Positions 40,609 through 50,250 of a DNA stretch of 64,000 nt are shown piece by piece (positions within the stretch are counted from its first letter, which is position 1; the number at the start of each line of letters is the position of its first letter). The translations under genes were made by a program, and so were the position numbers. Below the pieces are notes generated by a model. It saw nothing but the letters and a program-made list of their open reading frames with translations, was not told the origin of the DNA and did no database searches. Source of the stretch: Azospirillum oryzae (GTDB lineage: Bacteria > Pseudomonadota > Alphaproteobacteria > Azospirillales > Azospirillaceae); NCBI RefSeq assembly GCF_008364795.1, contig NZ_VTTM01000002.1, positions 1 through 64,000 on the forward strand. The letters run 5' to 3'.

Positions 40609-40998
40609 ATGGCAAACGGCAGCGGTCGGCCGCTCTCCCCGCACCTTCAAGTCTACAAACTCCCGTTGACCGCAGTCATGTCCATCACGCACCGCATCAC
40701 GGGCGTCGGGCTGGCTGTCGGCACGCTCCTGCTGGTCTGGTGGCTGGTCGCCGCCGCCGCCGGTCCGGAGGCGTTCGCACGCGCGCAGGGCTTCATCGGG
40801 TCGTTCTTCGGCCTGCTGCTGATGTTCGGCTGGTCGGCGGCGCTGTACTACCACCTGTGCAACGGCATCCGCCATCTGGTCTGGGACGCCGGCAAGTCGT
40901 TCGAGCTGACCGATGCCGACCGCAACAACAAGGTGGTCCTCGGCGCGACGGCGGTGCTGACCGTGCTGACCTGGATCGTCGGCTTGGCCGTGTGGTGA
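40609..40998 (+). CDS. sdhC: Succinate dehydrogenase cytochrome b556 subunit
   Basis: 129 residues, three transmembrane helices. RPLSPHLQVYKLPLTAVMSITHRITG is split by the signature HRITG, and the haem ligand His is in LYYHLCNGIRHL. It anchors complex II and forms part of the quinone site. AGAGGA precedes the ATG; a longer ORF from 40468 is unsupported. First gene of sdhCDAB. Confidence 0.95.
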   Translation: MANGSGRPLSPHLQVYKLPLTAVMSITHRITGVGLAVGTLLLVWWLVAAAAGPEAFARAQGFIGSFFGLLLMFGWSAALYYHLCNGIRHLVWDAGKSFELTDADRNNKVVLGATAVLTVLTWIVGLAVW

Positions 40999-41009
40999 GG
41001 AGATAAGAC

Positions 41010-41405
41010 ATGGCGTCCAATAGCAAGACCCTCCGTTCGCCGCTTCAGGTCGCGCGCGGTCTGGGTTCCGCCAAGCATGGCACCGAACATTGGTGGTCGC
41101 AGCGTCTGACCGCGATCGCCCTGGTCCCGCTGACCGTCTGGTTCGTCTTCGGCGTCATCGGACATCTCGGTGCCGATCACGCCGGGTTCATCGCCTGGAT
41201 GAAGTCGCCCTTCTCGGCCGTCATGATGGTCCTCACCGCCGTGGTCGTCTTCCACCACGCCCAGTCCGGGCTGCAGGTGGTCATCGAGGACTACGTGCAT
41301 GTGGAATGGCAGAAGATGGCGCTGATCATCGGCGTCAAGTTCCTGTCCTTCGCCCTGGCGGCGGCCTGCGTGCTGGCCGTCGTGAAGATCTTCATCGGAG
41401 CCTGA
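41010..41405 (+). CDS. sdhD: Succinate dehydrogenase membrane anchor subunit
   Basis: 131 residues with three transmembrane segments. [20 protein letters not shown] at the start and [16 protein letters not shown], which holds the second haem ligand region, are typical of alphaproteobacterial SdhD. Follows sdhC by 11 bases and precedes sdhA by 5. Confidence 0.95.
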   Translation: MASNSKTLRSPLQVARGLGSAKHGTEHWWSQRLTAIALVPLTVWFVFGVIGHLGADHAGFIAWMKSPFSAVMMVLTAVVVFHHAQSGLQVVIEDYVHVEWQKMALIIGVKFLSFALAAACVLAVVKIFIGA

Positions 41406-41410
41406 CGACC

Positions 41411-43195
41411 ATGGCGACCGCCTACAACATCATCGACCACAACTATGACGTCGTCGTCGTCGGCGCCGGCGGCGCCGGTCTGCGCGCCACCTTCGGCATG
41501 GCCGAAAAGGGCCTGAAGACCGCCTGCATCACCAAGGTGTTCCCGACCCGCTCCCACACCGTGGCGGCGCAGGGCGGCATCTCGGCCGCGCTCGGCAACA
41601 TGGGCGAGGACGACTGGCGCTACCACATGTACGACACCGTCAAGGGGTCGGACTGGCTGGGCGACCAGGACGCCATCGAGTACATGTGCCGCGAGGCCAT
41701 CCCGGCGATCATCGAGCTGGAGCACTACGGCGTGCCCTTCTCGCGCACGCCGGAAGGCAAGATCTACCAGCGCGCCTTCGGCGGCATGACCGCGCAGTAC
41801 GGCAAGACCCAGGCCTACCGGACCTGCGCCGCCGCCGACCGCACCGGCCACGCCATCCTGCACACCCTCTACCAACAGTCGCTGAAGCATGAGGCGGAGT
41901 TCTTCGTCGAATACTTCGCGCTCGACCTCATCATGGAGGACGGCGTCTGCAAGGGCGTGCTGGCCTGGAACCTGGACGACGGCACGCTGCACCGCTTCCG
42001 CGGCCAGATGGTCGTACTGGCGACCGGCGGCTACGGCCGCGCCTACTTCTCGGCGACTTCGGCCCACACCTGCACCGGCGACGGTGGTGGCATGATCCTG
42101 CGCGCCGGCCTGCCCCTGCAGGACATGGAGTTCGTGCAGTTCCACCCGACCGGCATCTACGGCTCCGGCTGCCTCATCACCGAGGGCGTGCGCGGCGAGG
42201 GCGGATACCTGACCAACTCCAACGGCGAGCGCTTCATGGAGCGCTATGCCCCGTCGGCCAAGGATCTGGCGTCGCGCGACGTCGTGTCCCGTTCGATGAC
42301 CATCGAGATCCGCGAAGGCCGCGGCGTGGGCGAGCACAAGGACCACATCCATCTGCACCTTGAGCACCTGCCGCCGGAGATCATCCACCAGCGCCTGCCC
42401 GGCATCGCCGAGACGGCCAAGATCTTCGCCGGCGTGGACGTGACCAAGGAGCCGATCCCGGTTCTGCCGACCGTCCACTACAACATGGGCGGCATCCCGA
42501 CCAACGTTCACTGCGAGGTTCTGTCGCCGACGGCTTCGAACCCCGATCAGGTGGTGCCGGGCCTGATGGCGATCGGCGAGGCGGCCTGCGTGTCGGTCCA
42601 CGGCGCCAACCGCCTGGGCTCCAACTCGCTGCTCGATCTGGTGGTGTTCGGCCGCGCGGCCGCCATCCGCGCCGCCGAGGTCGTCAAGCCGGGCAAGGCC
42701 ACCTCGGTCAAGGCCGACAGCTGCGACAAGGCGCTGGAGCGGTTCGACCGCATCCGCAACGCCAAGGGCACGATCAAGTCGGCCGACCTGCGGCTGGAAA
42801 TGCAGCGGACGATGCAGAACAACTGCGCCGTCTTCCGCACCGGCGAGGTCCTGGACGAGGGCGTGAAGAAGATCGACGCCGTCTATGCCAAGAAGGGCGA
42901 GATGGCGATCTCCGACCGTACGCTGGTCTGGAACTCCGATCTGGTCGAGGCGCTGGAACTGGACAATCTGCTGGGCCAGGCGGTCGCCACCCTGCATTCC
43001 GCCCAGAACCGTCCGGAAAGCCGCGGCGCGCATGCCCGCGAGGACTATCCGAACCGCGACGACGAAGGCTGGATGAAGCACACCGTCATCTGGGTCGCGG
43101 ACAACGGCGAGACGAAGATCGATTACCGCCCGGTCCACATGTACACCCTGACCGACGAGGTCGAGGTCTTCCCGCCCAAGGCCCGCGTGTACTAA
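41411..43195 (+). CDS. sdhA: Succinate dehydrogenase flavoprotein subunit
   Basis: 594 residues. It oxidises succinate to fumarate on covalently bound [14 protein letters not shown] binds [13 protein letters not shown] contains the His that carries FAD, HPTGIYG and the catalytic Arg in [12 protein letters not shown] block follow, and [18 protein letters not shown] closes the site. ATG at 41411. Full length. Confidence 0.97.
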   Translation: MATAYNIIDHNYDVVVVGAGGAGLRATFGMAEKGLKTACITKVFPTRSHTVAAQGGISAALGNMGEDDWRYHMYDTVKGSDWLGDQDAIEYMCREAIPAIIELEHYGVPFSRTPEGKIYQRAFGGMTAQYGKTQAYRTCAAADRTGHAILHTLYQQSLKHEAEFFVEYFALDLIMEDGVCKGVLAWNLDDGTLHRFRGQMVVLATGGYGRAYFSATSAHTCTGDGGGMILRAGLPLQDMEFVQFHPTGIYGSGCLITEGVRGEGGYLTNSNGERFMERYAPSAKDLASRDVVSRSMTIEIREGRGVGEHKDHIHLHLEHLPPEIIHQRLPGIAETAKIFAGVDVTKEPIPVLPTVHYNMGGIPTNVHCEVLSPTASNPDQVVPGLMAIGEAACVSVHGANRLGSNSLLDLVVFGRAAAIRAAEVVKPGKATSVKADSCDKALERFDRIRNAKGTIKSADLRLEMQRTMQNNCAVFRTGEVLDEGVKKIDAVYAKKGEMAISDRTLVWNSDLVEALELDNLLGQAVATLHSAQNRPESRGAHAREDYPNRDDEGWMKHTVIWVADNGETKIDYRPVHMYTLTDEVEVFPPKARVY

Positions 43196-43221
43196 GGCCC
43201 GCCGGATAAAGGAAATCAGCC

Positions 43222-43998
43222 ATGGTTGAATTCAACCTGCCAGCCAACTCCAAGGTCGGCGTCGGCAAGACCGTCAACGTCGCGAACGGCGCCAAGCGGG
43301 CCAAGACCTTCAAGATCTACCGCTGGAACCCGGAGGACGGCCAGAACCCGCGCGTCGACTCTTATGTGGTCGACCTCGACAAGTTCGGGCCGATGATCCT
43401 CGACGCGATCATCTACATCAAGAACCAGGTCGACAGCACCCTGACCTTCCGCCGGTCCTGCCGCGAGGGCATCTGCGGGTCGTGCGCGATGAACATCGAC
43501 GGCACGAACACGCTGGCCTGCCTGAAGGCGATCGACGAGGTTCCGGGCGACGTCAAGATCTACCCGCTGCCGCACATGCCGGTGGTGAAGGATCTGGTCC
43601 CCGACCTGAAGCACATCTATGCCCAGCTCGCCTCGATCAAGCCGTGGCTGCAGACCCAGTCGCCGGCCCCGAGCCGCGAGCGCCTGCAGTCGCCGGAGGA
43701 TCGCGCCAAGCTGGACGGCCTCTACGAGTGCATCCTGTGCTTCTGCTGCTCGACCTCCTGCCCCAGCTACTGGTGGAACGGCGACCGCTATCTCGGCCCG
43801 TCGATCCTGCTCCAGGCCTATCGCTGGATCGCCGACAGCCGCGACGAAATGACGGGCGAGCGCCTCGACAACCTCGAGGACCCGTTCCGTCTTTATCGCT
43901 GCCACACCATCATGAACTGCACCAAGGCGTGCCCGAAGGGTCTGAACCCCGCCAAGGCCATCGCCGAGATCAAGAAGCTGATGGTCGTGCGCCGCTGA
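43222..43998 (+). CDS. sdhB: Succinate dehydrogenase iron-sulfur subunit
   Basis: 258 residues. [11 protein letters not shown] plus a later Cys bind [2Fe-2S]; [16 protein letters not shown] and [17 protein letters not shown] bind the [4Fe-4S] and [3Fe-4S] clusters. It passes electrons from SdhA to quinone. Last gene of the operon; a terminator follows. Confidence 0.97.
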   Translation: MVEFNLPANSKVGVGKTVNVANGAKRAKTFKIYRWNPEDGQNPRVDSYVVDLDKFGPMILDAIIYIKNQVDSTLTFRRSCREGICGSCAMNIDGTNTLACLKAIDEVPGDVKIYPLPHMPVVKDLVPDLKHIYAQLASIKPWLQTQSPAPSRERLQSPEDRAKLDGLYECILCFCCSTSCPSYWWNGDRYLGPSILLQAYRWIADSRDEMTGERLDNLEDPFRLYRCHTIMNCTKACPKGLNPAKAIAEIKKLMVVRR

Positions 43999-44049
43999 CC
44001 GCGAAGAGCGGTCGTATTCCGCTGACCGCGGAGAGCGTTTGCGACAAGG

Positions 44050-44079
44050 AAAAAGGCGCCCCTCCGGGGGCGCCTTTTT
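44050..44079 (+). terminator. Rho-independent terminator of sdhCDAB
   Basis: AAAAAGGCGCCCC / GGGGGCGCCTTTTT around a short loop, ending in a T5 run. The A-run also makes it usable from the opposite side. Confidence 0.9.
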
Positions 44080-44092
44080 CGTTTGTGCGGGG

Positions 44093-44290
44093 TCAGACGA
44101 AGTCCGGGTCGGTGGGCCGCGACGGGGGCAGGTCATTGCCGGGTGCCGGGGCGTCGGTGGTGCCGGGGCCGCCGGGATCGGGCAGGTCGGGATTGTCGGT
44201 GCTCGGCAGGTCGACGATCGGGACATCCTCGTGCGGGCCGGGGAAAGGGTTGGGTGGGGCGGCGCTGAGGCCGGGGGCGGTGGTCGGCAT
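44093..44290 (-). CDS. Small Pro/Asp-rich protein of unknown function
   Basis: 65 residues, about one third proline, with DVPIVDLPSTDNPDLPDP in the middle. No signal peptide or membrane segment. AGGGGAAG precedes the ATG and third codon positions are almost all G or C, so it is probably real. Likely disordered; I do not recognise it. Confidence 0.6.
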   Translation of the reverse strand: MPTTAPGLSAAPPNPFPGPHEDVPIVDLPSTDNPDLPDPGGPGTTDAPAPGNDLPPSRPTDPDFV

Positions 44291-44521
44291 GGAGTGCTTC
44301 CCCTCTGTTGATCGTTTGCGCTCGTGCGCTCCTCTGTATCAACGGCCGAGTCCGCAATCCGCTCCATCGCACGGGACGATTGCATGCGGACCGGTTGACC
44401 GGCGGCGGCGAGGGGGTATGCTCTTCGGGAGATCACCAACGACGACGAACCACGAATGGGCGATGCCGGCCGGCGGCGCCCAGCGAATGGACACATTTTC
44501 TTTTCTAGGGAAGGACCAATC

Positions 44522-45370
44522 ATGGGCGGCATGGCAGGCCAGGCGTGGAGCTGGATCCAGGGCGAGTGGATGGAGGGCAATCCGCCCATCGTCGGACCGC
44601 TGTCCCACACGCTGTGGCTCTCTTCGACGGTCTTCGACGGCGCACGCGCCTTCCAGGGCGTGGCCCCCGACCTCGACCTGCATTGCGCCCGCGCCGTCCG
44701 CTCCGCCCAGGTGATGGGGCTAGAGCCGATGGTCACCGCCGGCGAGATCGAGGAGCTGTGCTGGGACGGCATCCGCCGCTTCCCGAAGGAGGCGGAACTG
44801 TACATCCGCCCGATGTTCTACGCCGATGACGGTTTCGTCGCCCCGGCGCCGGAGAGCACGCGCTTCGTCCTGTCGATCTACGAAGACCCGCTGCCGCAGC
44901 CGACGGGCTTCGCCGCCTGCATCTCCACCCGCCGCCGCCCGATCCCGACCATGGCCCCGACCGAGGCCAAGGCCGCCTGCCTCTATCCCAACGCCGGCAT
45001 GGCGCTGACGGAGGCGCGCAAGCGCGGCTTTCAGAACGCCATCATGCTGGACGTCATCGGCAATGTGGCGGAGTTCGCCACCTCCAACATCTTCATCGCC
45101 AAGGACGGCGTGGTGCGCACCCCGGTGCCGAACGGCTGCTTTCTGAACGGCATCACCCGTCAGCGCGTCATCGCCCTGCTGCGCAACGACGGCGTGACGG
45201 TGGAGGAATGCACCCTGACCCCTCGGGATGTGCTGGAGGCCGACGAGGTCTTCTCGACCGGCAACCACGCCAAATGCGTGCCGGTAACCAGGGTGGAGGA
45301 CCGCAGCTTCGCGGCCGGTCCGATCTTCCAGCGGGCGCGGGCGCTTTATTGGGAATACGCGTTCCGCTGA
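44522..45370 (+). CDS. Branched-chain amino acid aminotransferase
   Basis: 282 residues, class IV PLP enzyme. LSSTVFDGARAF at the start, PLP Lys in EAKAACLYPNAG, IGNVAEFATSNIFI and FSTGNHAKCVPV are class IV landmarks; the set is closest to ilvE-type enzymes that interconvert Val, Leu and Ile with their keto acids. A D-amino acid or aminodeoxychorismate role is less likely given the length and AEFATSNIF. AAGGA precedes the ATG. Confidence 0.88.
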   Translation: MGGMAGQAWSWIQGEWMEGNPPIVGPLSHTLWLSSTVFDGARAFQGVAPDLDLHCARAVRSAQVMGLEPMVTAGEIEELCWDGIRRFPKEAELYIRPMFYADDGFVAPAPESTRFVLSIYEDPLPQPTGFAACISTRRRPIPTMAPTEAKAACLYPNAGMALTEARKRGFQNAIMLDVIGNVAEFATSNIFIAKDGVVRTPVPNGCFLNGITRQRVIALLRNDGVTVEECTLTPRDVLEADEVFSTGNHAKCVPVTRVEDRSFAAGPIFQRARALYWEYAFR

Positions 45371-45651
45371 TCGAGCAGCGCCACCGCCGCCCGGCGGTGA
45401 TGGGCCAGCGTGGCGGTCAAGCGGACCAGCCACGCATCGGTCCGGCAGGCGGTCGCGGTCAGTGTGCCGCGACGCCGGGCGGCGGCAAGGCGCGCTTCAG
45501 CCGCGAGCGCGCTGTGCAGGCGGAGCGTTGCGGCGCGTTTGACGGCGTTGGCGCGGGCCGCGCCGCCGAGCAGGGCGGTGCGAAGCTCGGGCTTCGGTGT
45601 CGGGCCGTCATGGGTGCGGTGAAGGCTGTCCAGGCGGGTGGCTCGGTCCAT
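45346..45651 (-). CDS. Hypothetical Ala/Arg-rich protein
   Basis: 101 residues, strongly basic and helical (ARANAVKRAATLRLHSALAA). High GC3 supports coding, but there is no clear ribosome-binding site and it overlaps the aminotransferase end by 25 bases convergently. No family recognised. It occupies most of the gap before the phage-type repressor. Confidence 0.4.
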   Translation of the reverse strand: MDRATRLDSLHRTHDGPTPKPELRTALLGGAARANAVKRAATLRLHSALAAEARLAAARRRGTLTATACRTDAWLVRLTATLAHHRRAAVALLDQRNAYSQ

Positions 45652-45739
45652 GGAATGGACGGTAGCGCCTGCCTGGATGGCGGTAAAGGTAAATTTTCCT
45701 AGGATCGTGCGCCGGGCCGGAAGGTGTTTTCCCTCACCC

Positions 45740-46372
45740 TCACTGGCTCGCCCAGATGATCCGCGCCATCCAGGCGACGTCCGACAGTGGGATGCTGCGG
45801 TCGGGGTGGGCGCGGTTGATCGACAGCAGTTCTATCTTGGTCGCCGTCTCGCGGATCAGCTGCTTGGCCATGACCTCGCCGCCCTTGGTGCGGACGACGA
45901 CGCGGTCGTTGCGGCGGATCTGCGCGGCGGGCGAGACGATGATGGTGTCGCCGTCGCGATAGACCGGCTCCATGCTGTCGCCGGAAATCTCCAGCGCGTA
46001 GGCGTGAGGGTCGCCCAGGCTGGGGAACAGCAGCTCGTCCCAGCCGCTGCCGGCAGGGAAGCCGGCGTCGTCGAAATAGCCGGCCGAGCCGGCTTGGGCA
46101 TAGCCGATCACCGGAACCCGCTGCAGCGGGGTGGTGCCGGCGCCGTCACCGACCAGCGACACGAATTCCGACAGCGAGGCGCCGGTGGCGTCCAGCACCT
46201 TGGAGATGCTTTCCGTCGAGGGCCAGCGCAGCTTGCCGTCGTTGGTCGTGCGCTTGCTCTTGTTGAAGGTGGTCGGGTCCAGTCCGGCGCGCCGTGCCAG
46301 CCCGGAGGCGGAGAGCCCGTGCTGCGCCGCAAGACGGTCGATGGCCCGCCAGATGTCCGTGTGTTTCAGCAT
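45740..46372 (-). CDS. XRE/S24 LexA-like repressor
   Basis: 210 residues. An N-terminal HTH (about 10-70, LSASGLARRAGLDPTTF) and a C-terminal S24 peptidase domain with catalytic Ser in ISGDSMEPVYRDGD and Lys in VMAKQLIRE; a possible Ala-Gly self-cleavage site lies in YAQAGSAGYF. RecA-stimulated cleavage would inactivate it. It is divergent from the phage-type genes and probably controls them, although similar proteins also exist as stand-alone regulators. Confidence 0.88.
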   Translation of the reverse strand: MLKHTDIWRAIDRLAAQHGLSASGLARRAGLDPTTFNKSKRTTNDGKLRWPSTESISKVLDATGASLSEFVSLVGDGAGTTPLQRVPVIGYAQAGSAGYFDDAGFPAGSGWDELLFPSLGDPHAYALEISGDSMEPVYRDGDTIIVSPAAQIRRNDRVVVRTKGGEVMAKQLIRETATKIELLSINRAHPDRSIPLSDVAWMARIIWASQ

Positions 46373-46429
46373 GGGACGATAATCTCATAAAGCCGCGACA
46401 GCGTCCCTAGGAACTTTTTCATAAACCTG

Positions 46430-46458
46430 TTGACCGCACGCGCTGGGCGGAACATAAC
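46430..46458 (+). promoter_or_regulatory. Putative sigma-70 promoter of the phage-type operon
   Basis: TTGACC at 46430-46435 and CATAAC at 46453-46458 with a 17-base spacer, 75 bases before the first phage-type gene and just outside the divergent repressor gene, a natural place for repressor control. Confidence 0.5.
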
Positions 46459-46533
46459 GCAAACGGACGGCGCGGCCACAACCCAGGCCCGGCGCCCGCT
46501 CTTTCAAAAATCCGAAGCCGCAAGGAGACCAGC

Positions 46534-46950
46534 ATGCTGAGTCCGGCCGCCCCCGCTTTGTCCGCCGCCCGCCTGTCCCAGGTCGTGCCCTTGAAGGCGG
46601 AGCCCTACAGTGTCGACGGCGAACCCTTTGCCGGCGCGGAAGAGGCGTGGTTCTGGGCGGTGCAGGCGCATGACGCCAAGGCGGCCGGGGCGCGGGTCGT
46701 CGCCGGCTGCGGGCAGGTGGCGCGGCCCTGCGAACCGCAGGACGTGCTGCGGGTGGTCGACCGGCTGTTCCGGATGCGCAAGCTGATGCGCGACCATCTG
46801 CATGTGCTGGTCCATTACGGCCGCCGCCAGAGCGCGCCGGAGCCGGAGCGCTTCCGTGAACAGCGCGCCCATTCCCTTTGGACCGAGGCCTTCGCCGCCA
46901 TCGCCCCCGCCCTGCGCGACAAGGGCATCGTCCGGGGCATCGCCCGATGA
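46534..46950 (+). CDS. Hypothetical protein, first gene of phage-type operon
   Basis: 138 residues, soluble. KAEPYSVDGEPFAGAEEAWFWAVQAHDAK at the start is split here only as a description: KAEPYSVDGEPFAG then EEAWFWAVQA, followed by CGQVARPCEPQDVLRVVDRL and HVLVHYGRRQSAPEPERF. No domain recognised; the basic middle may bind DNA. Its stop overlaps the next gene's start (ATGA). Confidence 0.75.
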   Translation: MLSPAAPALSAARLSQVVPLKAEPYSVDGEPFAGAEEAWFWAVQAHDAKAAGARVVAGCGQVARPCEPQDVLRVVDRLFRMRKLMRDHLHVLVHYGRRQSAPEPERFREQRAHSLWTEAFAAIAPALRDKGIVRGIAR

Positions 46951-47345
46951 CCGCCACCCCCTGGACGGCGGCCTGGGTGGTCTATCGCGGGGAGGCGCCG
47001 CTGTGGTGGCTGCGCCTGCTGAAGCCGGGCTTCCGCCACTGTCTGGCGTTGTTGACCGACGGGCGGCGCTGGGTGGCGGTCGATCCGCTGGCCGGCTTCA
47101 CCGACGTGGCCGTTCTGGAACTGCCGGCCGAGTTCGACCTGCCGGGCTGGTACCGCGCCCAGGGGCTGACGGTGGACGCCGCTCCGCTGCGCCGCCCGGC
47201 CGGCCCCGCCCCCTGGGGGCCCTTCACCTGCGTCGAGGCGGTCAAGCGCCTGATCGGCCTGCGCGACCGCCGGGTGCTGACCCCCTGGCAACTGCACCGC
47301 CACCTGACCGGAGGAAACCGCGAATGCCCGCATCCGCAGCCGTGA
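46947..47345 (+). CDS. Hypothetical protein, possibly papain-like
   Basis: 132 residues. KPGFRHCLALL and WGPFTCVEAVKRLIGL place a His-Cys and a second Cys in positions that recall small papain/NlpC-like or permuted amidase folds found near phage portal genes; this is tentative. It overlaps the portal gene start by 22 bases. Confidence 0.72.
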   Translation: MTATPWTAAWVVYRGEAPLWWLRLLKPGFRHCLALLTDGRRWVAVDPLAGFTDVAVLELPAEFDLPGWYRAQGLTVDAAPLRRPAGPAPWGPFTCVEAVKRLIGLRDRRVLTPWQLHRHLTGGNRECPHPQP

Positions 47346-48889
47346 AGCCGCCCGCCCGCCGGAAGGGCGACCTATCGGAACCAGAAGCTCTGCTGGAGCG
47401 CTACCGTGCCGCCCGCGAACGGCGCAGCGTGTGGGAAAGCCACTGGCAGGACTGCTACGACCATGCGCTTCCCAACGGCCGGCCCTTCCGCGGCGGCGGC
47501 ACGCCGGGCGAACGCCGGGTCGACCGGCTGTTCGACGGCACCGCGCCCGATGCGGTGGAGCAACTGGCGGCCAGCCTGCTGTCGGAACTGACGCCGCCCT
47601 GGTCGCGCTGGTTCGGTTTCCAGCCCGGCCCCACCCTGACCGGGGCGGAACGCGACCGTGTCGCCCCGCTGCTCGACCGCGCCGCCGGCATCGTCCAGGC
47701 CCATTTCGACCGCTCCAACTTCGCGGTGGAGATCCACCAGACCTTCCTCGACCTCGTCACCGTCGGCACCGCCAGCCTGCTGATGGAGGAGGCCGCCCCC
47801 GGCGCGCCGTCGAGCCTGCGCTTCACCGCCGTGCCGCTGGCCGAGGCCGTGCTGGAGGAGGGGCCGGACGGCCGGCTCGACGCCACCTTCCGCCGCAGCG
47901 AGGCGACGCTGGCGCAGATCCTCCAGCGCTTTCCCGGAGGCGACCTGCCCGACGAACTGCGCGGCCGAGCCGCCGAGGATCCCGACAGCCGCTTTCCCCT
48001 GGTCGAGGCGGTGCTGCCCGACGGTGCGGCCTATCGCTGGGGCGTGGTGCTGGACAGCGGGCTGGCCGAACCGTCCTGGCTGGCGCAGGGGCGCTTCGCC
48101 CAGTCTCCGTTCGTCAATTTCCGCTGGCTGAAGGCGCCGGGCGAGACCTATGGCCGCTCGCCGGTGATGAAGGCGCTGCCCGACATCAAGACCGCCAACA
48201 AGGTGGTGGAACTGGTGCTGAAGAACGCCTCCATCGCCGTCACCGGCATCTGGCAGGCGGACGATGACGGAGTGCTGAACCCCACCACCATCCGGCTGGT
48301 GCCCGGAACCATCATCCCCAAGGCGGTGGGATCGGCCGGGCTGACGCCGCTGGCCAACCCCGGCCGGTTCGACGTGTCGCAACTGGTTCTGGACGATCTG
48401 CGCGGGCGCATCCGCCACGCGTTGCTGGTCGACCGTCTGGGGCCGGTGGAGTCGGCGCGGATGACCGCGACCGAGGTGCTGGAGCGTTCGGTCGAGATGG
48501 CCCGGCTGCTGGGCGCCACCTATGGCCGTCTCCAGGCGGAGCTGATGACGCCGCTGGTGCTGCGGGCGGTATCGATCCTGCGCCGGCGCGGCGAGATCCC
48601 GGACATCACCGTGGACGGCCGGCTGGTGGAATTGCAGCACCGCTCCCCGCTCGCCCAGGCGCAGGCCCAGCGCGACGTGCAGGCGGCGCTGCGCTGGCTG
48701 GACAGCGTCAAGGCGCTGGGGCCGGAGGCGGAAGCGACGGTGGACGCGGCGGCGACCGCCCATTGGCTTGGCGAGGCCTTCGGCGTGCCGGCCAAGCTGA
48801 TGCGGGCGGAGGTCGCCGCGCCTGCGGCCACGCCGCCTTCGCCGGAATTACCCGTGGCGACGGCCGATGTCGGAGTCTCCAATGGCTGA
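47324..48889 (+). CDS. T7-type head-tail connector (portal) protein
   Basis: 521 residues of the podovirus head-tail connector family. Typical blocks: YRAARERRSVWESHWQDCY, GTAPDAVEQLAASLLSELTPP, NFRWLKAPGETYGRSPVMKA and RMTATEVLER. Portals form the dodecameric ring through which DNA enters the capsid. GGAGGAAA precedes the ATG. Length fits a complete T7-like portal, and no frame break is visible. Confidence 0.88.
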   Translation: MPASAAVKPPARRKGDLSEPEALLERYRAARERRSVWESHWQDCYDHALPNGRPFRGGGTPGERRVDRLFDGTAPDAVEQLAASLLSELTPPWSRWFGFQPGPTLTGAERDRVAPLLDRAAGIVQAHFDRSNFAVEIHQTFLDLVTVGTASLLMEEAAPGAPSSLRFTAVPLAEAVLEEGPDGRLDATFRRSEATLAQILQRFPGGDLPDELRGRAAEDPDSRFPLVEAVLPDGAAYRWGVVLDSGLAEPSWLAQGRFAQSPFVNFRWLKAPGETYGRSPVMKALPDIKTANKVVELVLKNASIAVTGIWQADDDGVLNPTTIRLVPGTIIPKAVGSAGLTPLANPGRFDVSQLVLDDLRGRIRHALLVDRLGPVESARMTATEVLERSVEMARLLGATYGRLQAELMTPLVLRAVSILRRRGEIPDITVDGRLVELQHRSPLAQAQAQRDVQAALRWLDSVKALGPEAEATVDAAATAHWLGEAFGVPAKLMRAEVAAPAATPPSPELPVATADVGVSNG

Positions 48890-49166
48890 GCGAGCCACCG
48901 GCGAACAGGCCGGCTGGGACTGGCTGGAGGCGCCGGCCTCCGCCGGTCCGGACCCTGCCGTGGCATCCGAGGCCGATCCAGCGCCCAGCTTCGCCCGCTG
49001 CTTCGCCGGGGGTGACGGCCTGCGGGTTCTGGCGGTGCTGCGGGCGATGACGCTCGACCGCGCGCTTGGTCCCGACGCGCCGGAAACGGCGCTGCGCCAC
49101 CTCGAAGGACAGCGCCAGCTGGTCGCCACCATCCTCGCGCTGGTCGCGCGTGGGCGGGCGGGCTGA
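48882..49166 (+). CDS. Bbp19-like phage protein
   Basis: 94 residues. The core RCFAGGDGLRVLAVLRAMTL plus LRHLEGQRQLVATILALV matches the pattern of Bbp19-like proteins (F-x-x-x-x-G-x-R-V-L ... E-G-x-R). In podovirus genomes they sit between portal and scaffold, as here. CGGAG six bases before ATG at 48882; ATG at 48867 is also possible. It overlaps the portal stop by 8 bases. Confidence 0.68.
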   Translation: MAERATGEQAGWDWLEAPASAGPDPAVASEADPAPSFARCFAGGDGLRVLAVLRAMTLDRALGPDAPETALRHLEGQRQLVATILALVARGRAG

Positions 49167-49211
49167 CCGGCGGGGCTGCCGCTCTCCTCTTTCCCTTCCC
49201 TGCAGGAGCTG

Positions 49212-50018
49212 ATGATGGCCGACACTCTGCTGACCGAATCCGCAGCCGCAATCGATGGCGCTCCGCCGCTGCCGATTCCGGAGAAGTTCCGCGATCCCAA
49301 GACCGGCGCCTTGCGCGTCGAGGCTCTGCTGAAATCCTATCTGGAGCTGGAACGCCGCCTGTCGTCGCAGGGGCGGTCCGGACAGGCGCCGCCGGACGGC
49401 GCAACCGGGTCGGCTTCCGAAGCCGCTCCCACTCCCGTCGATCCGGCCCCCTTCGATCCGGCCAGCCTCGACCCGGCGCAGCTTCGCCGGCTGCTGGGTG
49501 CGCCGGAGACGCCGGACGGCTACAGCATCGCCTGCGACCATGGCCTGTTCCAGCCTGATCCGGACATCAACGGCCGCCTGCATGAGGCCGGCTATACCCC
49601 GAACCAGGCGCAGCTTCTCTACGATCTCGCCGCCGAGCGGATGATCCCGCTGATCCAGACCATGGCCGCCGAGTTCCAGGCCGAACGCGAGGTCGAGCGG
49701 CTGGTCGCCCGGTTCGGCGGAGAGGAGCGCTGGCGCGAGGTGTCGCGGCAACTGCTGGCCTGGGCCGGAAAGACCCTGCCGCCGGCCGCGGTGGAGGGGT
49801 TGGCGACCACCTACGAAGGTGTCATGGCGCTCTATGCGATGATGACCGGAAGCGAGCCCGCCGCCCTGTCGATGGCGGGCAACCGCCCGGCCGGCGACGA
49901 GGGCGAGGCCGAACTGCGAACCCTGATGCGCGACCCGCGCTATTGGCGGGACCGCGATCCGGCGGTGATCGCCCGCGTCACCGAAGGGTTCCAGCGCCTC
50001 TATCCCGGCCAGCGCTGA
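49212..50018 (+). CDS. Phage capsid assembly (scaffold) protein
   Basis: 268 residues. The start IPEKFRDPKTGALRVEALLKSYLELERRL is written here in parts: IPEKFRDPKTGALRVEAL and KSYLELERRLS, both typical of T7-like scaffolds; then YSIACDHGLFQPDPDIN, a helical middle and TLMRDPRYWRDRDPAV near the C-terminus. AGGAG precedes ATGATG at 49212. The capsid gene that should follow is absent. Confidence 0.8.
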   Translation: MMADTLLTESAAAIDGAPPLPIPEKFRDPKTGALRVEALLKSYLELERRLSSQGRSGQAPPDGATGSASEAAPTPVDPAPFDPASLDPAQLRRLLGAPETPDGYSIACDHGLFQPDPDINGRLHEAGYTPNQAQLLYDLAAERMIPLIQTMAAEFQAEREVERLVARFGGEERWREVSRQLLAWAGKTLPPAAVEGLATTYEGVMALYAMMTGSEPAALSMAGNRPAGDEGEAELRTLMRDPRYWRDRDPAVIARVTEGFQRLYPGQR

Positions 50019-50250
50019 GTTGAACCGTCGTCGGCCGCCATCCCCGCCGACGCAAGGCGAGTGGCGGCCGACCCGAAGGACGGTGCAGGGACAAAGCGCC
50101 GCAGCATGCAACCTTCGTATGGGTTGGACAGGCATCTGTTGCGCGTGCGAAGAAAAATTGCATTGCACGGCTGAAACGAAGCCGTCACTTTTCCCTCTGC
50201 ATGACCAACCGTCCGTTTACCGAACGGACAAGAGAGCGACGCCGGGCCCG

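Larger units (their letters stand above)
45740..50018. mobile_element. Incomplete podovirus-type prophage remnant
   Basis: Six genes: S24-family repressor (minus), then five plus-strand genes with short gaps or overlaps: unknown, unknown, T7-type portal, Bbp19-like, scaffold-like. The set and order match the start of a T7-like head module. The major capsid, tail, terminase, lysis, integrase and att sites are not visible, and the next gene is a chromosomal GGDEF-EAL protein. Confidence 0.7.

Noticed and set aside
46534..50018. Gene transfer agent cluster
   Set aside because: The portal and scaffold are of the T7 type, and the typical GTA genes (HK97 capsid, protease, tape measure) are absent.
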